A DNA stretch of 64,000 nucleotides, taken from NCBI GenBank assembly GCA_947494825.1, contig CANLWN010000004.1:310001-374000 (forward strand), written 5' to 3'. The DNA is from an uncultured Flavobacteriaceae bacterium (GTDB lineage: Bacteria; Bacteroidota; Bacteroidia; Flavobacteriales; Flavobacteriaceae). A program made the position numbers and the translations under genes. Of the stretch, positions 53,674-62,136 are shown piece by piece. Every line of letters starts with the position of its first letter. Within the stretch, counting starts at the first letter, position 1. The notes under the pieces are model-generated. The model saw only the letters and a program-made list of their open reading frames with translations, was not told the DNA's origin and searched no databases.

Positions 53674-55977
53674 TTGAAAAATAAAAGGCTGCACATATTT
53701 TGGTTGATCGTATTCCTTTGCGGGCTAAGGACGGGCTTTGGACAAGAGTACAATACGCTTGGACCAGAAGCACAAACACGGCTAAAACTACGGTCGCACG
53801 TATTGGTCGATCTCAACGAGCTCAACCTCGCCGACCTACAGACGGTAATGGAAGGTAAGACCCCGCTCGCCGTTTTTCTTTCCGAAAACGACGCGGTCAA
53901 CACTGCTTTTTTTGATACCTATGGCACCTATTCCGATTCCTTGGTCGTGTTGGAGGACAAGGTCGTGGAATTGCCGGTTTCCAAAGAAATTACCGTCCTT
54001 CAGATTCCTGAGCGCTATGTGGAAATTTATCATTTAAACGGATTCAGCGGGGATTCCGAGGACGACTTTGGTAGCACGGGAGCGCTGCATTTGGTGCAGT
54101 TTGATGAAGCAGAACTTGCCCTGGAACACAAATGCATGGCCATATGGAACCGTTTTGGCACCCTTCCCAATTTTATTAAGACCACCGGCAACACCTTGGG
54201 CCAAGTGGATAGTCTGGTCCGCCAGATCAACACCATGGAAAAAGTGTTCGGCCAGGTCCGGACCCAAGAAGGACCCTTGCACGGGGTGGCGTTTAAGGAT
54301 TTTAGAAAAAGCAGGGTCAATGGGTTTTTTTCCTTTCCCATTTTGGAGGAGGAGCCAACCTTGCCCGTTTTGGTTCCCCACAAGGCAGGGTATCGATTTT
54401 CCCCTGACATTATTTTTACGGCCGTGGAGAACCAGCACAACCCCAAGGACTTTGTCGCTTTTCGTCTCGACACCGATTTTGGCTTAACGGATGAATTCGT
54501 GTTTAGGGAATCCGTGGTCAATACGGTTCGGAAAAACGATAAGGAGATCATTTCCAATGGCGTGGAGATTAACGAAGACCCTTTGTTCGGCACGGTGGGT
54601 TTTTTTGGGGATCGCGCTTATGTGGATGCCGGGTTGGGCAGCAGGGTAGCCTTGCAGTCGGAATTTACCATATCAGCCTGGGTGAAACCCACCACCCTGG
54701 ACCTTAACAACAGTATTTTGGGGAAGGGCGACAATTTTGTGCTAAAGCTGCACGAAGGCTTCCTGACCTTCACCATGGCGGGCATAAAGGATTATATTTC
54801 GGAGGCCTCACCGATTCCCCTGAACCAATGGACGCATGTTGCCTTGGTCCATGCCAAACTGGACAACGAACTACTTTTTTACGTAAACGGGGAACGCACG
54901 GATAGGGTGAAGTTGATTTCGGAATACGTACCGTCTACCTATCATATTTTAGTGGGGAGCAATCTTTGGGAAGAGTTTTTTGCCGGTTACTTGGGCCAAA
55001 TCAAAATTTGGGAAAGAGAACTCAATGCCGAGGAGATACGGTATCAATATGAGCACCCGCACAAGGAAAGCAAAGGATTTCCCTATACCTTTTCCCTCAT
55101 TGCAATAGTGTTGGTTTCACTACTTGCCCTTACCATTTTTATATGGAGAAAAAAGAGCAAAAAGAAGGAGACAGCTTCTTTGTATAAACCGATACCTACG
55201 CCCAAAATTCAAAACAAAACTGTTGAATACCAAGGGCGGGCTGAGCAGTTGAGGTGTTTCGGTACCTTAAGGGTCTACGATGCATCGGGAAGGGATCTTG
55301 CCAAAAAGCTTTCCCCAAAACTAAAGGAGATATTTACCCTTATTCTTTTGTACAGTCAGGAGCAAGGGAAAGGGATTTCTACCAACCATCTAACAGAACT
55401 ACTGTGGCCGGGCCTTACCAGCCAAGGCGCCAAAAACACCAGGGGGACCAGCATACAGAACCTAAGGACCGTATTGGCCTCTTCCTCGGAAATAGAACTC
55501 GCCTTTGTCAACAAGCACTGGTATATGCAAATCGGTGACGGATGTTATTTTGACTATGGGGAATGCCAAAACTACCTGGATCTGTTCCTTAGGGAAAACT
55601 ATGAGGTGTCCCTGTTGGAAAAAGAATTGCCAAAAGTACTTTCCATTTTACAGGAGGGCCGACTGTTGGCCAGCAGTAGTCGTTCCTGGCTAGATCCCTT
55701 TATCGAAAAATTCAGCAATAGGATCATTGAGCAGTGTTTGCGATGCTCCGTGGAGCTCAACATGGAAAAGCACGCCGATTTGCTCTTTCGGATCGCAGAG
55801 GTCATATACCTCTATGATGAACTGAACGAGAAGGCACTTCGCCTAAAGCTACAGGTCCTGGTAAAACAGGGAAAATTAAGTTTGGCGCATACCGTGCACG
55901 ATAATTTTGCCAAGCTATATCGCAAATTATACGATGAGGACTATGGAGTATCCTTTCAGCAAATAGTTTCGGGATAG
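53674..55977 (+). CDS. Membrane-spanning regulator: LamG-like sensor plus winged-helix/BTAD-like DNA-binding domain
   Basis: A 767-residue protein with a TTG start that gives a normal signal peptide (LKNKRLHIFWLIVFLCGLRT then GFGQ). Residues 25-300 are an unrecognised exported region. About 315-455 is a LamG-type beta-sandwich (SEFTISAWVKPTTLDLNNSI, NQWTHVALVHAKL, LFYVNGERTD, AGYLGQIKIWERELNAEEI). A single helix is at 471-491, followed by a basic stop. In the cytoplasm, residues 520-620 resemble an OmpR/SARP winged helix (LLYSQ...GISTNHLTELLWPG, NTRGTSIQNLRTVL), and 620-767 a helical activator domain (BTAD/TPR). So the protein may sense a glycan outside and bind DNA inside without a phosphorelay. 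The next gene is 1.28 kb away. Confidence 0.78.
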   Translation: MKNKRLHIFWLIVFLCGLRTGFGQEYNTLGPEAQTRLKLRSHVLVDLNELNLADLQTVMEGKTPLAVFLSENDAVNTAFFDTYGTYSDSLVVLEDKVVELPVSKEITVLQIPERYVEIYHLNGFSGDSEDDFGSTGALHLVQFDEAELALEHKCMAIWNRFGTLPNFIKTTGNTLGQVDSLVRQINTMEKVFGQVRTQEGPLHGVAFKDFRKSRVNGFFSFPILEEEPTLPVLVPHKAGYRFSPDIIFTAVENQHNPKDFVAFRLDTDFGLTDEFVFRESVVNTVRKNDKEIISNGVEINEDPLFGTVGFFGDRAYVDAGLGSRVALQSEFTISAWVKPTTLDLNNSILGKGDNFVLKLHEGFLTFTMAGIKDYISEASPIPLNQWTHVALVHAKLDNELLFYVNGERTDRVKLISEYVPSTYHILVGSNLWEEFFAGYLGQIKIWERELNAEEIRYQYEHPHKESKGFPYTFSLIAIVLVSLLALTIFIWRKKSKKKETASLYKPIPTPKIQNKTVEYQGRAEQLRCFGTLRVYDASGRDLAKKLSPKLKEIFTLILLYSQEQGKGISTNHLTELLWPGLTSQGAKNTRGTSIQNLRTVLASSSEIELAFVNKHWYMQIGDGCYFDYGECQNYLDLFLRENYEVSLLEKELPKVLSILQEGRLLASSSRSWLDPFIEKFSNRIIEQCLRCSVELNMEKHADLLFRIAEVIYLYDELNEKALRLKLQVLVKQGKLSLAHTVHDNFAKLYRKLYDEDYGVSFQQIVSG

Positions 55978-56124
55978 GGATTATTAGTTGGCAGTTATCG
56001 GTTGACAGTAAGCAGTTAACAGTTGACGGTAGATGGCTGTAAGTATTAAATGTTAAGTGATAGGCGTAAATACCACATTCAACCTTCGTAATTCGAAATT
56101 CATCATTCGTGGTTCCAAACAGCT

Positions 56125-56146
56125 CCTTCCCTTTGTTAAGGGAAGG
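56125..56146. repeat. Perfect 9-bp-stem hairpin
   Basis: CCTTCCCTT-TGTT-AAGGGAAGG. It lies just before the first copy of the 31-bp direct repeat and has no T-run. Confidence 0.6.
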
Positions 56147-56159
56147 TGGCCCCGACCGA

Positions 56160-56190
56160 AGCAAAGCGAGCGTTGGGACGGAAGGGTAGT
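56160..56190 (+). repeat. 31-bp direct repeat, copy 1
   Basis: Begins AGCAAAGCGAGCGTTGGGAC and ends GAAGGGTAGT. A second copy at 56722-56753 differs by one insertion and one substitution. The two are 560 bp apart in the same orientation. Confidence 0.7.
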
Positions 56191-56283
56191 AAAAAACATG
56201 CCCAAGGCGGACCTTCTCTCCCCTGGGAGAGGACCAAGGTGAGAGCCTTTGTGATTACATACACCCAATTCCAAATTCACAAT

Positions 56284-56481
56284 TCTCACCTCTAAATCCG
56301 CCAAAGAGGTATTTAAAATCTCGCGGAGATAAGCTTTAAGCCTTCCCAAGTTAAGCCTTAAGTCCGCAAGAGTTAGGCTTTAAGTTTCCAGAACATAAGC
56401 TTTAAGTCTTCCAAAGTTAAACCTTAAGTCTACAAGAGATAAACTTTATGTCTGCCAGAGATGTGTATTGTATCTAGCCAG
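56284..56481 (+). repeat. Tandem array of nine degenerate 22-bp units
   Basis: Units start every 22 bp from 56284; the best-conserved are the six from 56328 to 56459. The consensus core is GTTAAGCTTTAAGTCT, followed by CCAAGA. Copies differ at up to a third of positions, but the phase never slips. The outer units (56284, 56306 and 56460) are weaker. No open frame is kept across the array, so it is not coding. Spacers are absent, which excludes a CRISPR. Confidence 0.75.
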
Positions 56482-56721
56482 GTCTTTGTTCCATATTCTT
56501 GGCATAACGGATATTGGAGACTGAGAATTATCAACCTTAAACAGTCGGCTGCGGGCAGTGTTCAATTATGAGTGATGGGTTGAAGCGTTAAGAATTGATG
56601 AATTACCAGCTATGGAGTCGTTTCGCTTTTGCCTATTCCCTCTTCGCTTGTTGGATAATAGAACCAGGGATTCCTCGCAGGCTCGGAATGACAAAACAAC
56701 GTACATTGTCAGTCAGAGTGC

Positions 56722-56753
56722 AGCAAAGCGAGCGTTGGGGACAGAAGGGTAGT
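56722..56753 (+). repeat. 31-bp direct repeat, copy 2
   Basis: Second copy of the repeat at 56160-56190, with one extra G and a G-to-A change. Confidence 0.7.
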
Positions 56754-56832
56754 TTGCCATTGGTTTATCTCTTGAAGGTTGCTGAATTGCGTATATCAAC
56801 GGCACAACCTTGAAATCGCTGTTAGATTTGTC

Positions 56833-56853
56833 ATTCCGCATTTAGTGCGGAAT
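56833..56853. repeat. Perfect 8-bp-stem hairpin
   Basis: ATTCCGCA-TTTAG-TGCGGAAT. The same words in altered order occur near 56660-56690 (GGGATTCCTCGCAGGCTCGGAATGAC, in part). Confidence 0.55.
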
Positions 56854-56935
56854 CCAATTCAATTAAATGTGGGCGGTTGGGAGTCCTAGTCGGCAGTAAA
56901 CAGTGGGCACACCTACGCCATCCGCATGTCGCCGT

Positions 56936-56971
56936 AGCTTTAGCGGAGGCACAAGCTTTAGCGGAGGCACA
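56936..56971 (+). repeat. Exact 18-bp tandem duplication
   Basis: AGCTTTAGCGGAGGCACA occurs twice head to tail. Exact identity suggests a recent duplication. Confidence 0.75.
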
Positions 56972-57260
56972 GGCTGCGGTTTATGATCACAGTGGGCAGT
57001 TGACAATAAACAATGAACAATTAGCAATAATCAATAAAAAATGGTCCGTTGCTAAACCAGAAACCAGAAACCAGAAACCGGAAACTTTGAACCATCAATC
57101 TAAACTTTGAACCAACATTTTTTTCTCATTACCCCGTTTGGTACCCCACATTTTACACAGGCCGTCATTTCTTTGTGGTCATGAACACGCTTAAGATCGT
57201 TCCGCATAACACGGTCTGAAAATTGAATTGTACAACGCAGAATTAACTTAAAAGATAAAA

Positions 57261-57860
57261 ATGAAACTAGGAGTAAAGAGTATCGTTATGGGCATATTGC
57301 TTGTGGGCCTTAGCGCCACGGCCCAGGAAAAATCATTGTTTAACGGGGAAGATCTGACCGGGTGGACCATTTATGGCACCGAAAAATGGTATGTGGAAGA
57401 TGGCCTACTGGTCTCGGAAAGCGGCCCTGACAAGCAGTATGGTTATCTGGCCACAGAGGAGTCCTATAAGAATTTTGTACTACAATTGGAATTTAAGCAA
57501 GAAGCCAATGGGAATAGCGGTGTTTTTATTAGGTCTAGCGTTGAGGGCACCAAGGTAAGTGGATGGCAGGTAGAGGTAGCTCCGGCCGGAAAACATACGG
57601 GCGGGGTCTATGAATCCTATGGTAGGGGATGGCTCATTAAACCCGAGCCCGAAAAGGAAGGATACCTCAAACAAGGCGAATGGAATACCTTAAAGATCAA
57701 GGTTGTTGGGGACAAGCTGACCTCCTGGCTAAATGGCAAGGAGATGGTACATATAGAAGACCAGAAAATAGGGGAAGGCAATGGCGCTATCGCACTTCAG
57801 ATTCACGATGGCGGCGGCATCAAGGTCAAATGGCGCAACATAAAAGTAAAGCAGCTCTAA
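57261..57860 (+). CDS. DUF1080 (3-keto-disaccharide hydrolase-like) secreted protein
   Basis: A 199-residue exported protein with signal MKLGVKSIVMGILLVGLSATAQ. The fold is a concanavalin-like beta-sandwich; family marks are SLFNGEDLTGWTIYG near the start, LEFKQEANGNSGVFIRSS, GWQVEVAP and the final IHDGGGIKVKWRNIKVKQL. Some members hydrolyse 3-keto-disaccharides or 3-keto-glycosides. The Gfo/Idh enzyme at 52540 could make or use such 3-keto sugars. It is followed after 87 bp by the DUF5916 protein in the same direction. Confidence 0.9.
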   Translation: MKLGVKSIVMGILLVGLSATAQEKSLFNGEDLTGWTIYGTEKWYVEDGLLVSESGPDKQYGYLATEESYKNFVLQLEFKQEANGNSGVFIRSSVEGTKVSGWQVEVAPAGKHTGGVYESYGRGWLIKPEPEKEGYLKQGEWNTLKIKVVGDKLTSWLNGKEMVHIEDQKIGEGNGAIALQIHDGGGIKVKWRNIKVKQL

Positions 57861-57947
57861 TAGAACCGGATGATGGTCCTTGTAGCGTGGGCCGTCCAAA
57901 GGTTCATTTTTGATGGAGAAAAGAGCGCACACTTTTGGCTTGTGGGG

Positions 57948-60164
57948 ATGGGACTGAAATCGATTTTTTTGGTGTTGGTCCTTCTCCCCCTTTGCCAAAT
58001 ACCTGCACAGGAAGCTATTGTCTTTAAGCCGGACCCGGTTAAAAAAAAGCTAGAGGCCGTAGCCATAAGCTCGCCTTTAAAGATTGATGGTGTACTGGAC
58101 GAGTCCAGTTGGAAGAGAGCCAAACCCTCACCGCGCTTTACCCAGATAGAACCCAATCAAGGAGCCCCTCCCACACAGGATACGGAAATCAAGGTGCTAT
58201 TTGATAAAAACAACCTGTATTTCGGGATTGTTTGTCATGACTCCCTGGGCAAGGACGCCCTTAGGGCCACGGATTTCAAAAGGGATTTTGACTTTAGGAC
58301 CCACGATTTGGTCACCCTCTGCTTTGACGGCTTCAATGATGAACGCAATGCCATGTCGATCGTGGTCAACCCCTACGGAGTGCAACGCGATTACCTGTCC
58401 TTTGATGCGATCTATTATGATATTGAATGGGACGGACTTTGGAAAACCAGAACCACAAGGACCGATACGGGCTGGGTCGCGGAAATTGCCATACCATGGA
58501 AAACCTTGCGGTATCCCAACACCGTGGAGCAGGCCCAGAGCTGGGGATTTCAGCTATATAGGAACAGACGGCTGACCAATGAAATAACGGCTTTTTCCGC
58601 CTTCCCCAGGTCCTTTAATTCTGCCCGAATGGATTATGCGGGAGAACTCACCAATCTTAGGCCCCCACCGCCAGAGTCCAATATTATTGTACAACCTTAT
58701 TTTTTAACCGCTTATAAGCAAACCAAGGAATCCAATTCGGACGTGGAAAGCGAGACCACCGATGTAAAAGTAGGTGGGGAATTAAAGTGGGCGGTGAATC
58801 CCAATGCGGTTTTGGATGTTACGGTAAACACCGATTTTGCCCAGGCCGAGGTTGATCGGCAAGTGAACAATACCAGCCGGTTTTCGGTCTTCTTTCCCGA
58901 GCGAAGGCAGTTTTTCCTGGAGAACGCATCGCTATTTGGCATCAATGTTCGCCCAGGGAGCGGTTCACAAGGGGGGTCCATGCGGGTACAGCCCTTTTTT
59001 AGCAGAAGAATTGGTCTGGACGATCAGGCCAGTCCCATACCCATAGATGCCGGAGGGCGCTTTGTAAACCGTTCCACGCAACGGAACTACGGCGCCATCC
59101 TTATGCGTCAACGGGGAGACTCCCTTACGCCTGCGACCAATTTTTTTGTAGGGCGCTACTCGGAAAACTTTGGCAAGCAAAACCGTATAGGCACATTGAT
59201 CACCACAAAGAACAGACCGGACAATACAAATATCACCGGAACCATTGATGCCTTCGTGCGCTTTGGGGAATCGCACTCCCTTAACACCTTGCTAAGTTAT
59301 TCGGGGAATACCGAGGTGGGCGGAAATGGATTTTCCGGCATTGCCCAGTACTTCTACTCCACCAATACCTGGAAAGGGTGGTGGACACAATCGGTCGTTA
59401 CTGAGAATTTTGACCCGGCCTTAGGATTTATTTCGCGAAACGATGTTATTGGGACCACCCCGGGATTGATCCACTATTTTAGAGGAGAACGCCTGCCGTT
59501 TAAGAAATGGCTCCGTGCTTTTGAACCCAGTGTTTTTGCCCAGTTCTACCATCGGGCGTCCACAGGTCGGTTGATCGAACGTCAGCTTGGAGCGTTTCCC
59601 TTTTATCTCAATTTGCAGAACGGCGGCTATTTTGGGTATGGAGTAAACCTGTTTTTTCAACGCCTGACCGAAGCTTTTTCGCCCTTGGAGGTTCCCATTG
59701 GTGTTGGAACCTATGACTATGTGCAACATACCCTGTTGGCCAGTACCGATCCCTCAAAGAAATTCAATATCAATGGCACGGTCAATTTTGGAAGTTACTT
59801 CAATGGCCGATTGGATTCCTATGACATCCAAGCAAAATATGCTCCGCTACCGCATATTTCCCTAGGTGCAGGACTTAATCGCGTTAAGTTCGGTGGCGTT
59901 GGCATCAACAGCACGGACAAAACCGTAGACCTGTACAATCTGGAAGGGCGTTTCGCATGGAATCCTAGGATACAGCTGTCCGCCTTTTATCAGAGCAATT
60001 CGGAAAACAACAAGCGAAATTTAAACATTCGCTTTTCATGGGAGTATAGACCCCTGTCGTTCATTTATTTGGTGTTCAACGATCAAGATTTTAACGATAC
60101 GCTCTTGGGGCAACGCACAGAACGGCAGGCCATTGCCAAAATCAGTTATCTAAAGCAGTTTTGA
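57948..60164 (+). CDS. DUF5916 protein with N-terminal CBM9-like domain (outer membrane)
   Basis: A 738-residue exported protein. The start at 57948 gives the signal MGLKSIFLVLVLLPLCQIPAQ; the frame opens at 57870 but the earlier residues are not signal-like. Residues 40-200 form a carbohydrate-binding-family-9-like domain (SSPLKIDGVLDESSW, EIKVLFDKNNLYFGIVCHD). The DUF5916 part follows, with DVTVNTDFAQAEVDRQVNNT and FFPERRQFFLENASLF, then alternating beta strands to an aromatic C-terminus (KISYLKQF), consistent with an outer-membrane beta-barrel. The function is unknown; transport or binding of a sugar is plausible. Confidence 0.85.
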   Translation: MGLKSIFLVLVLLPLCQIPAQEAIVFKPDPVKKKLEAVAISSPLKIDGVLDESSWKRAKPSPRFTQIEPNQGAPPTQDTEIKVLFDKNNLYFGIVCHDSLGKDALRATDFKRDFDFRTHDLVTLCFDGFNDERNAMSIVVNPYGVQRDYLSFDAIYYDIEWDGLWKTRTTRTDTGWVAEIAIPWKTLRYPNTVEQAQSWGFQLYRNRRLTNEITAFSAFPRSFNSARMDYAGELTNLRPPPPESNIIVQPYFLTAYKQTKESNSDVESETTDVKVGGELKWAVNPNAVLDVTVNTDFAQAEVDRQVNNTSRFSVFFPERRQFFLENASLFGINVRPGSGSQGGSMRVQPFFSRRIGLDDQASPIPIDAGGRFVNRSTQRNYGAILMRQRGDSLTPATNFFVGRYSENFGKQNRIGTLITTKNRPDNTNITGTIDAFVRFGESHSLNTLLSYSGNTEVGGNGFSGIAQYFYSTNTWKGWWTQSVVTENFDPALGFISRNDVIGTTPGLIHYFRGERLPFKKWLRAFEPSVFAQFYHRASTGRLIERQLGAFPFYLNLQNGGYFGYGVNLFFQRLTEAFSPLEVPIGVGTYDYVQHTLLASTDPSKKFNINGTVNFGSYFNGRLDSYDIQAKYAPLPHISLGAGLNRVKFGGVGINSTDKTVDLYNLEGRFAWNPRIQLSAFYQSNSENNKRNLNIRFSWEYRPLSFIYLVFNDQDFNDTLLGQRTERQAIAKISYLKQF

Positions 60165-60335
60165 TCCTAAACCTTAAATAAAATGAATTCCAAATCCCGC
60201 CCCTTTATGAATCCGATCGTGCCCCATACCGTTTTGGTCATGGGGACAGGGAGGTACATTTTAAAGAGAGTTGCGCCTATACCATGGTATTTCCGATCGA
60301 ATCAGTATTTTTATGACCTCACTTAATTCAACCAT

Positions 60336-61652
60336 ATGCCACTGATCATTGTTATTATTGGAATTGTACTCTTATTTGTACTCATTGCAAAATTTAAATT
60401 AAACGCCTTCCTCACCTTTATTATCATCTCACTTTTCGTCGGTATCGCCGAGGGTATGGATTTGGAAAAAGTCGTGGATTCCATCCAAGCGGGGATTGGA
60501 AACACCCTGGGCTTCCTGGTCTTGATCTTAGGGCTCGGGGCCATGTTGGGCAAACTGGTTGCAGATAGCGGTGCCGCGCAAAGGATAACCACCAAACTGG
60601 TGTCTACCTTTGGGATAAAATACGTGCAATGGGCAGTGGTATTGACCGGTTTTATCGTGGGTATCCCCATGTTCTACTCGGTGGGCTTTGTAATCTTGGT
60701 CCCCCTGGTGTTTACCGTGGCCGCGGCAACGAGGCTTCCCTTGCTCTATGTAGGACTTCCCATGCTGGCATCCCTTTCGGTAACCCATGGGTATCTTCCG
60801 CCCCATCCCGCCCCTACTGCAATTACCATAATGTTCAATGCGGATCTGGGAAAGACCCTGATCTATGGAATCATCGTGGCCATACCGGCAATCATCATTG
60901 CGGGGCCCTTGTTTTCCAGAACCATAAAAAACGTAAATGCCACCCCTTTGAAGGAATTTGTAAACCCCAGAGTATTGGAGGACCATGAAATGCCAAGTAT
61001 GGGTGTCAGTATTTTTACCGCCCTGCTCCCTATTGTATTGATTGCCGCGGCAACTTTGGCCGATTTGTTTTTGCCCGAGGACTTTCCCCTAAAAAGTACC
61101 ATTAATTTTTTGGGCAACCCTGCCGTGGCCATGCTTATTTCGGTACTGGTGGCCATTTATACCTTAGGGCTTGCCAGAGGAAAAAAAATGACGGAAGTGA
61201 TGGATTCCCTGGTGAGCTCCATATCTGGCATTACCATGGTACTTTTGATTATTGCTGGCGCGGGCGCGCTCAAACAAGTATTGGTAGATAGCGGGGTAAG
61301 TGAATATATCGCCAATATGCTAAAGGGCTCTACCATTTCCCCACTGTTCTTGGCATGGCTTATCGCTACGGTGATCAGGGTATGTGTGGGTTCGGCCACC
61401 GTGGCCGGATTGACTGCTGCGGGCATCGTATTGCCACTGGTTTCCAGTACTGGAGTAAGTGCGGAACTCATGGTGCTTGCCATTGGCTCGGGCAGTCTTA
61501 TGCTCTCCCATGTAAACGATAGCGGTTTCTGGCTGTTCAAGGAATATTTCAATCTAACGGTAAAGGAAACACTTAGGACATGGACCATTATGGAAACTAC
61601 GGTTGGGGTCATGGGATTGATAGGGGTCTTAATTTTAAATGCATTGTTATAA
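60336..61652 (+). CDS. GntP-family permease (gluconate/organic acid:H+ symporter-like)
   Basis: A 438-residue inner-membrane transporter with about twelve helices. The GntP signature is seen as VTHGYLPPHPAPTAITIMFNAD (about residues 149-170); LGLGAMLGKLVADSGAAQRI and the final HVNDSGFWLFKEYF are also typical. Members import gluconate, glycerate, D-serine or related acids. The following RidA and D-amino-acid enzyme genes suggest D-serine or a related D-amino acid as substrate. The 171 bp before it hold a 47-codon open frame that I do not count as a gene. Confidence 0.93.
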   Translation: MPLIIVIIGIVLLFVLIAKFKLNAFLTFIIISLFVGIAEGMDLEKVVDSIQAGIGNTLGFLVLILGLGAMLGKLVADSGAAQRITTKLVSTFGIKYVQWAVVLTGFIVGIPMFYSVGFVILVPLVFTVAAATRLPLLYVGLPMLASLSVTHGYLPPHPAPTAITIMFNADLGKTLIYGIIVAIPAIIIAGPLFSRTIKNVNATPLKEFVNPRVLEDHEMPSMGVSIFTALLPIVLIAAATLADLFLPEDFPLKSTINFLGNPAVAMLISVLVAIYTLGLARGKKMTEVMDSLVSSISGITMVLLIIAGAGALKQVLVDSGVSEYIANMLKGSTISPLFLAWLIATVIRVCVGSATVAGLTAAGIVLPLVSSTGVSAELMVLAIGSGSLMLSHVNDSGFWLFKEYFNLTVKETLRTWTIMETTVGVMGLIGVLILNALL

Positions 61653-61665
61653 ACAACATACAATT

Positions 61666-62133
61666 ATGAACAAAACATCACCTTCTGAAAAAGTCAAGGA
61701 ATTAGGTCTGGAGTTCCCACCAGCGCCACAACCTGTTGGGGTATACCGCCCCATACTCGTTGTGGGGAAGTTCTTGTACGTATCGGGACAGGGGCCCATT
61801 AATATGGACGGAACCCTAATGGTAGGCCGTGCCGGGGATGACCAGGACATGGAGCAGGCCAAAAAGGCCGCTAGGCAGGTGGGCCTTACCATGCTCTCCA
61901 CGATCAGGACACATTTTGGGGACCTCGACCAAATCAAAAGAGTGGTAAAGGTCTTGGGGATGGTGAACTCCACGCCCGATTTTGGAAAACAACCGTACGT
62001 GGTAAATGGCTTCAGTGAACTGATGGCCGATGTTTTTGGAAAAGAGAACGGCATAGGGGTGCGCAGCGCCGTAGGCATGATGCTACCGGACAATATTGTT
62101 GTTGAAGTGGAAGCGATGTTTGAATTACACTAA
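61666..62133 (+). CDS. RidA-family enamine/imine deaminase
   Basis: A 155-residue RidA/YjgF protein, which hydrolyses reactive 2-aminoacrylate and other enamines released by PLP enzymes. Marks are VGKFLYVSGQGPINMDGTLMVG, the helix DQDMEQAKKAARQVGLTML, and the ending GIGVRSAVGMMLPDNIVVEVEAMF, which has the catalytic arginine. The ATG at 61666 is chosen since the frame from 61639 overlaps the permease. It lies 3 bp before the PLP enzyme gene, whose predicted reaction would produce such an intermediate. Confidence 0.92.
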   Translation: MNKTSPSEKVKELGLEFPPAPQPVGVYRPILVVGKFLYVSGQGPINMDGTLMVGRAGDDQDMEQAKKAARQVGLTMLSTIRTHFGDLDQIKRVVKVLGMVNSTPDFGKQPYVVNGFSELMADVFGKENGIGVRSAVGMMLPDNIVVEVEAMFELH

Positions 62134-62136
62134 GTC

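Larger units (their letters stand above)
55978..57260. other. 1.28-kb non-coding, repeat-rich island
   Basis: No convincing gene is seen on either strand; the short open frames are built from repeats. From left to right it holds degenerate CAGTTGACAGT-like words (55985-56030), hairpins, one copy of a 31-bp direct repeat (56160), 22-bp tandem repeats (56284-56481), the second 31-bp copy (56722), another hairpin (56833), an 18-bp tandem duplication (56936), and AGAAACC repeats (57058-57083). The right end is the promoter region of the DUF1080 gene. Confidence 0.75.

Noticed and set aside
56284-56481. Possible CRISPR array
   Set aside because: The units are contiguous 22-mers without spacers, are degenerate, and no cas gene is in the window.
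56595-57110. Two short open frames (72 and 77 codons) in the repeat island
   Set aside because: Both are composed of direct repeats and hairpins, and the second includes the 18-bp duplication and AGAAACC repeats; no domain or start signal.
60183-60326. 47-codon open frame between the DUF5916 and GntP genes
   Set aside because: It starts with ATG, but no ribosome-binding sequence, family or membrane/signal feature supports it.
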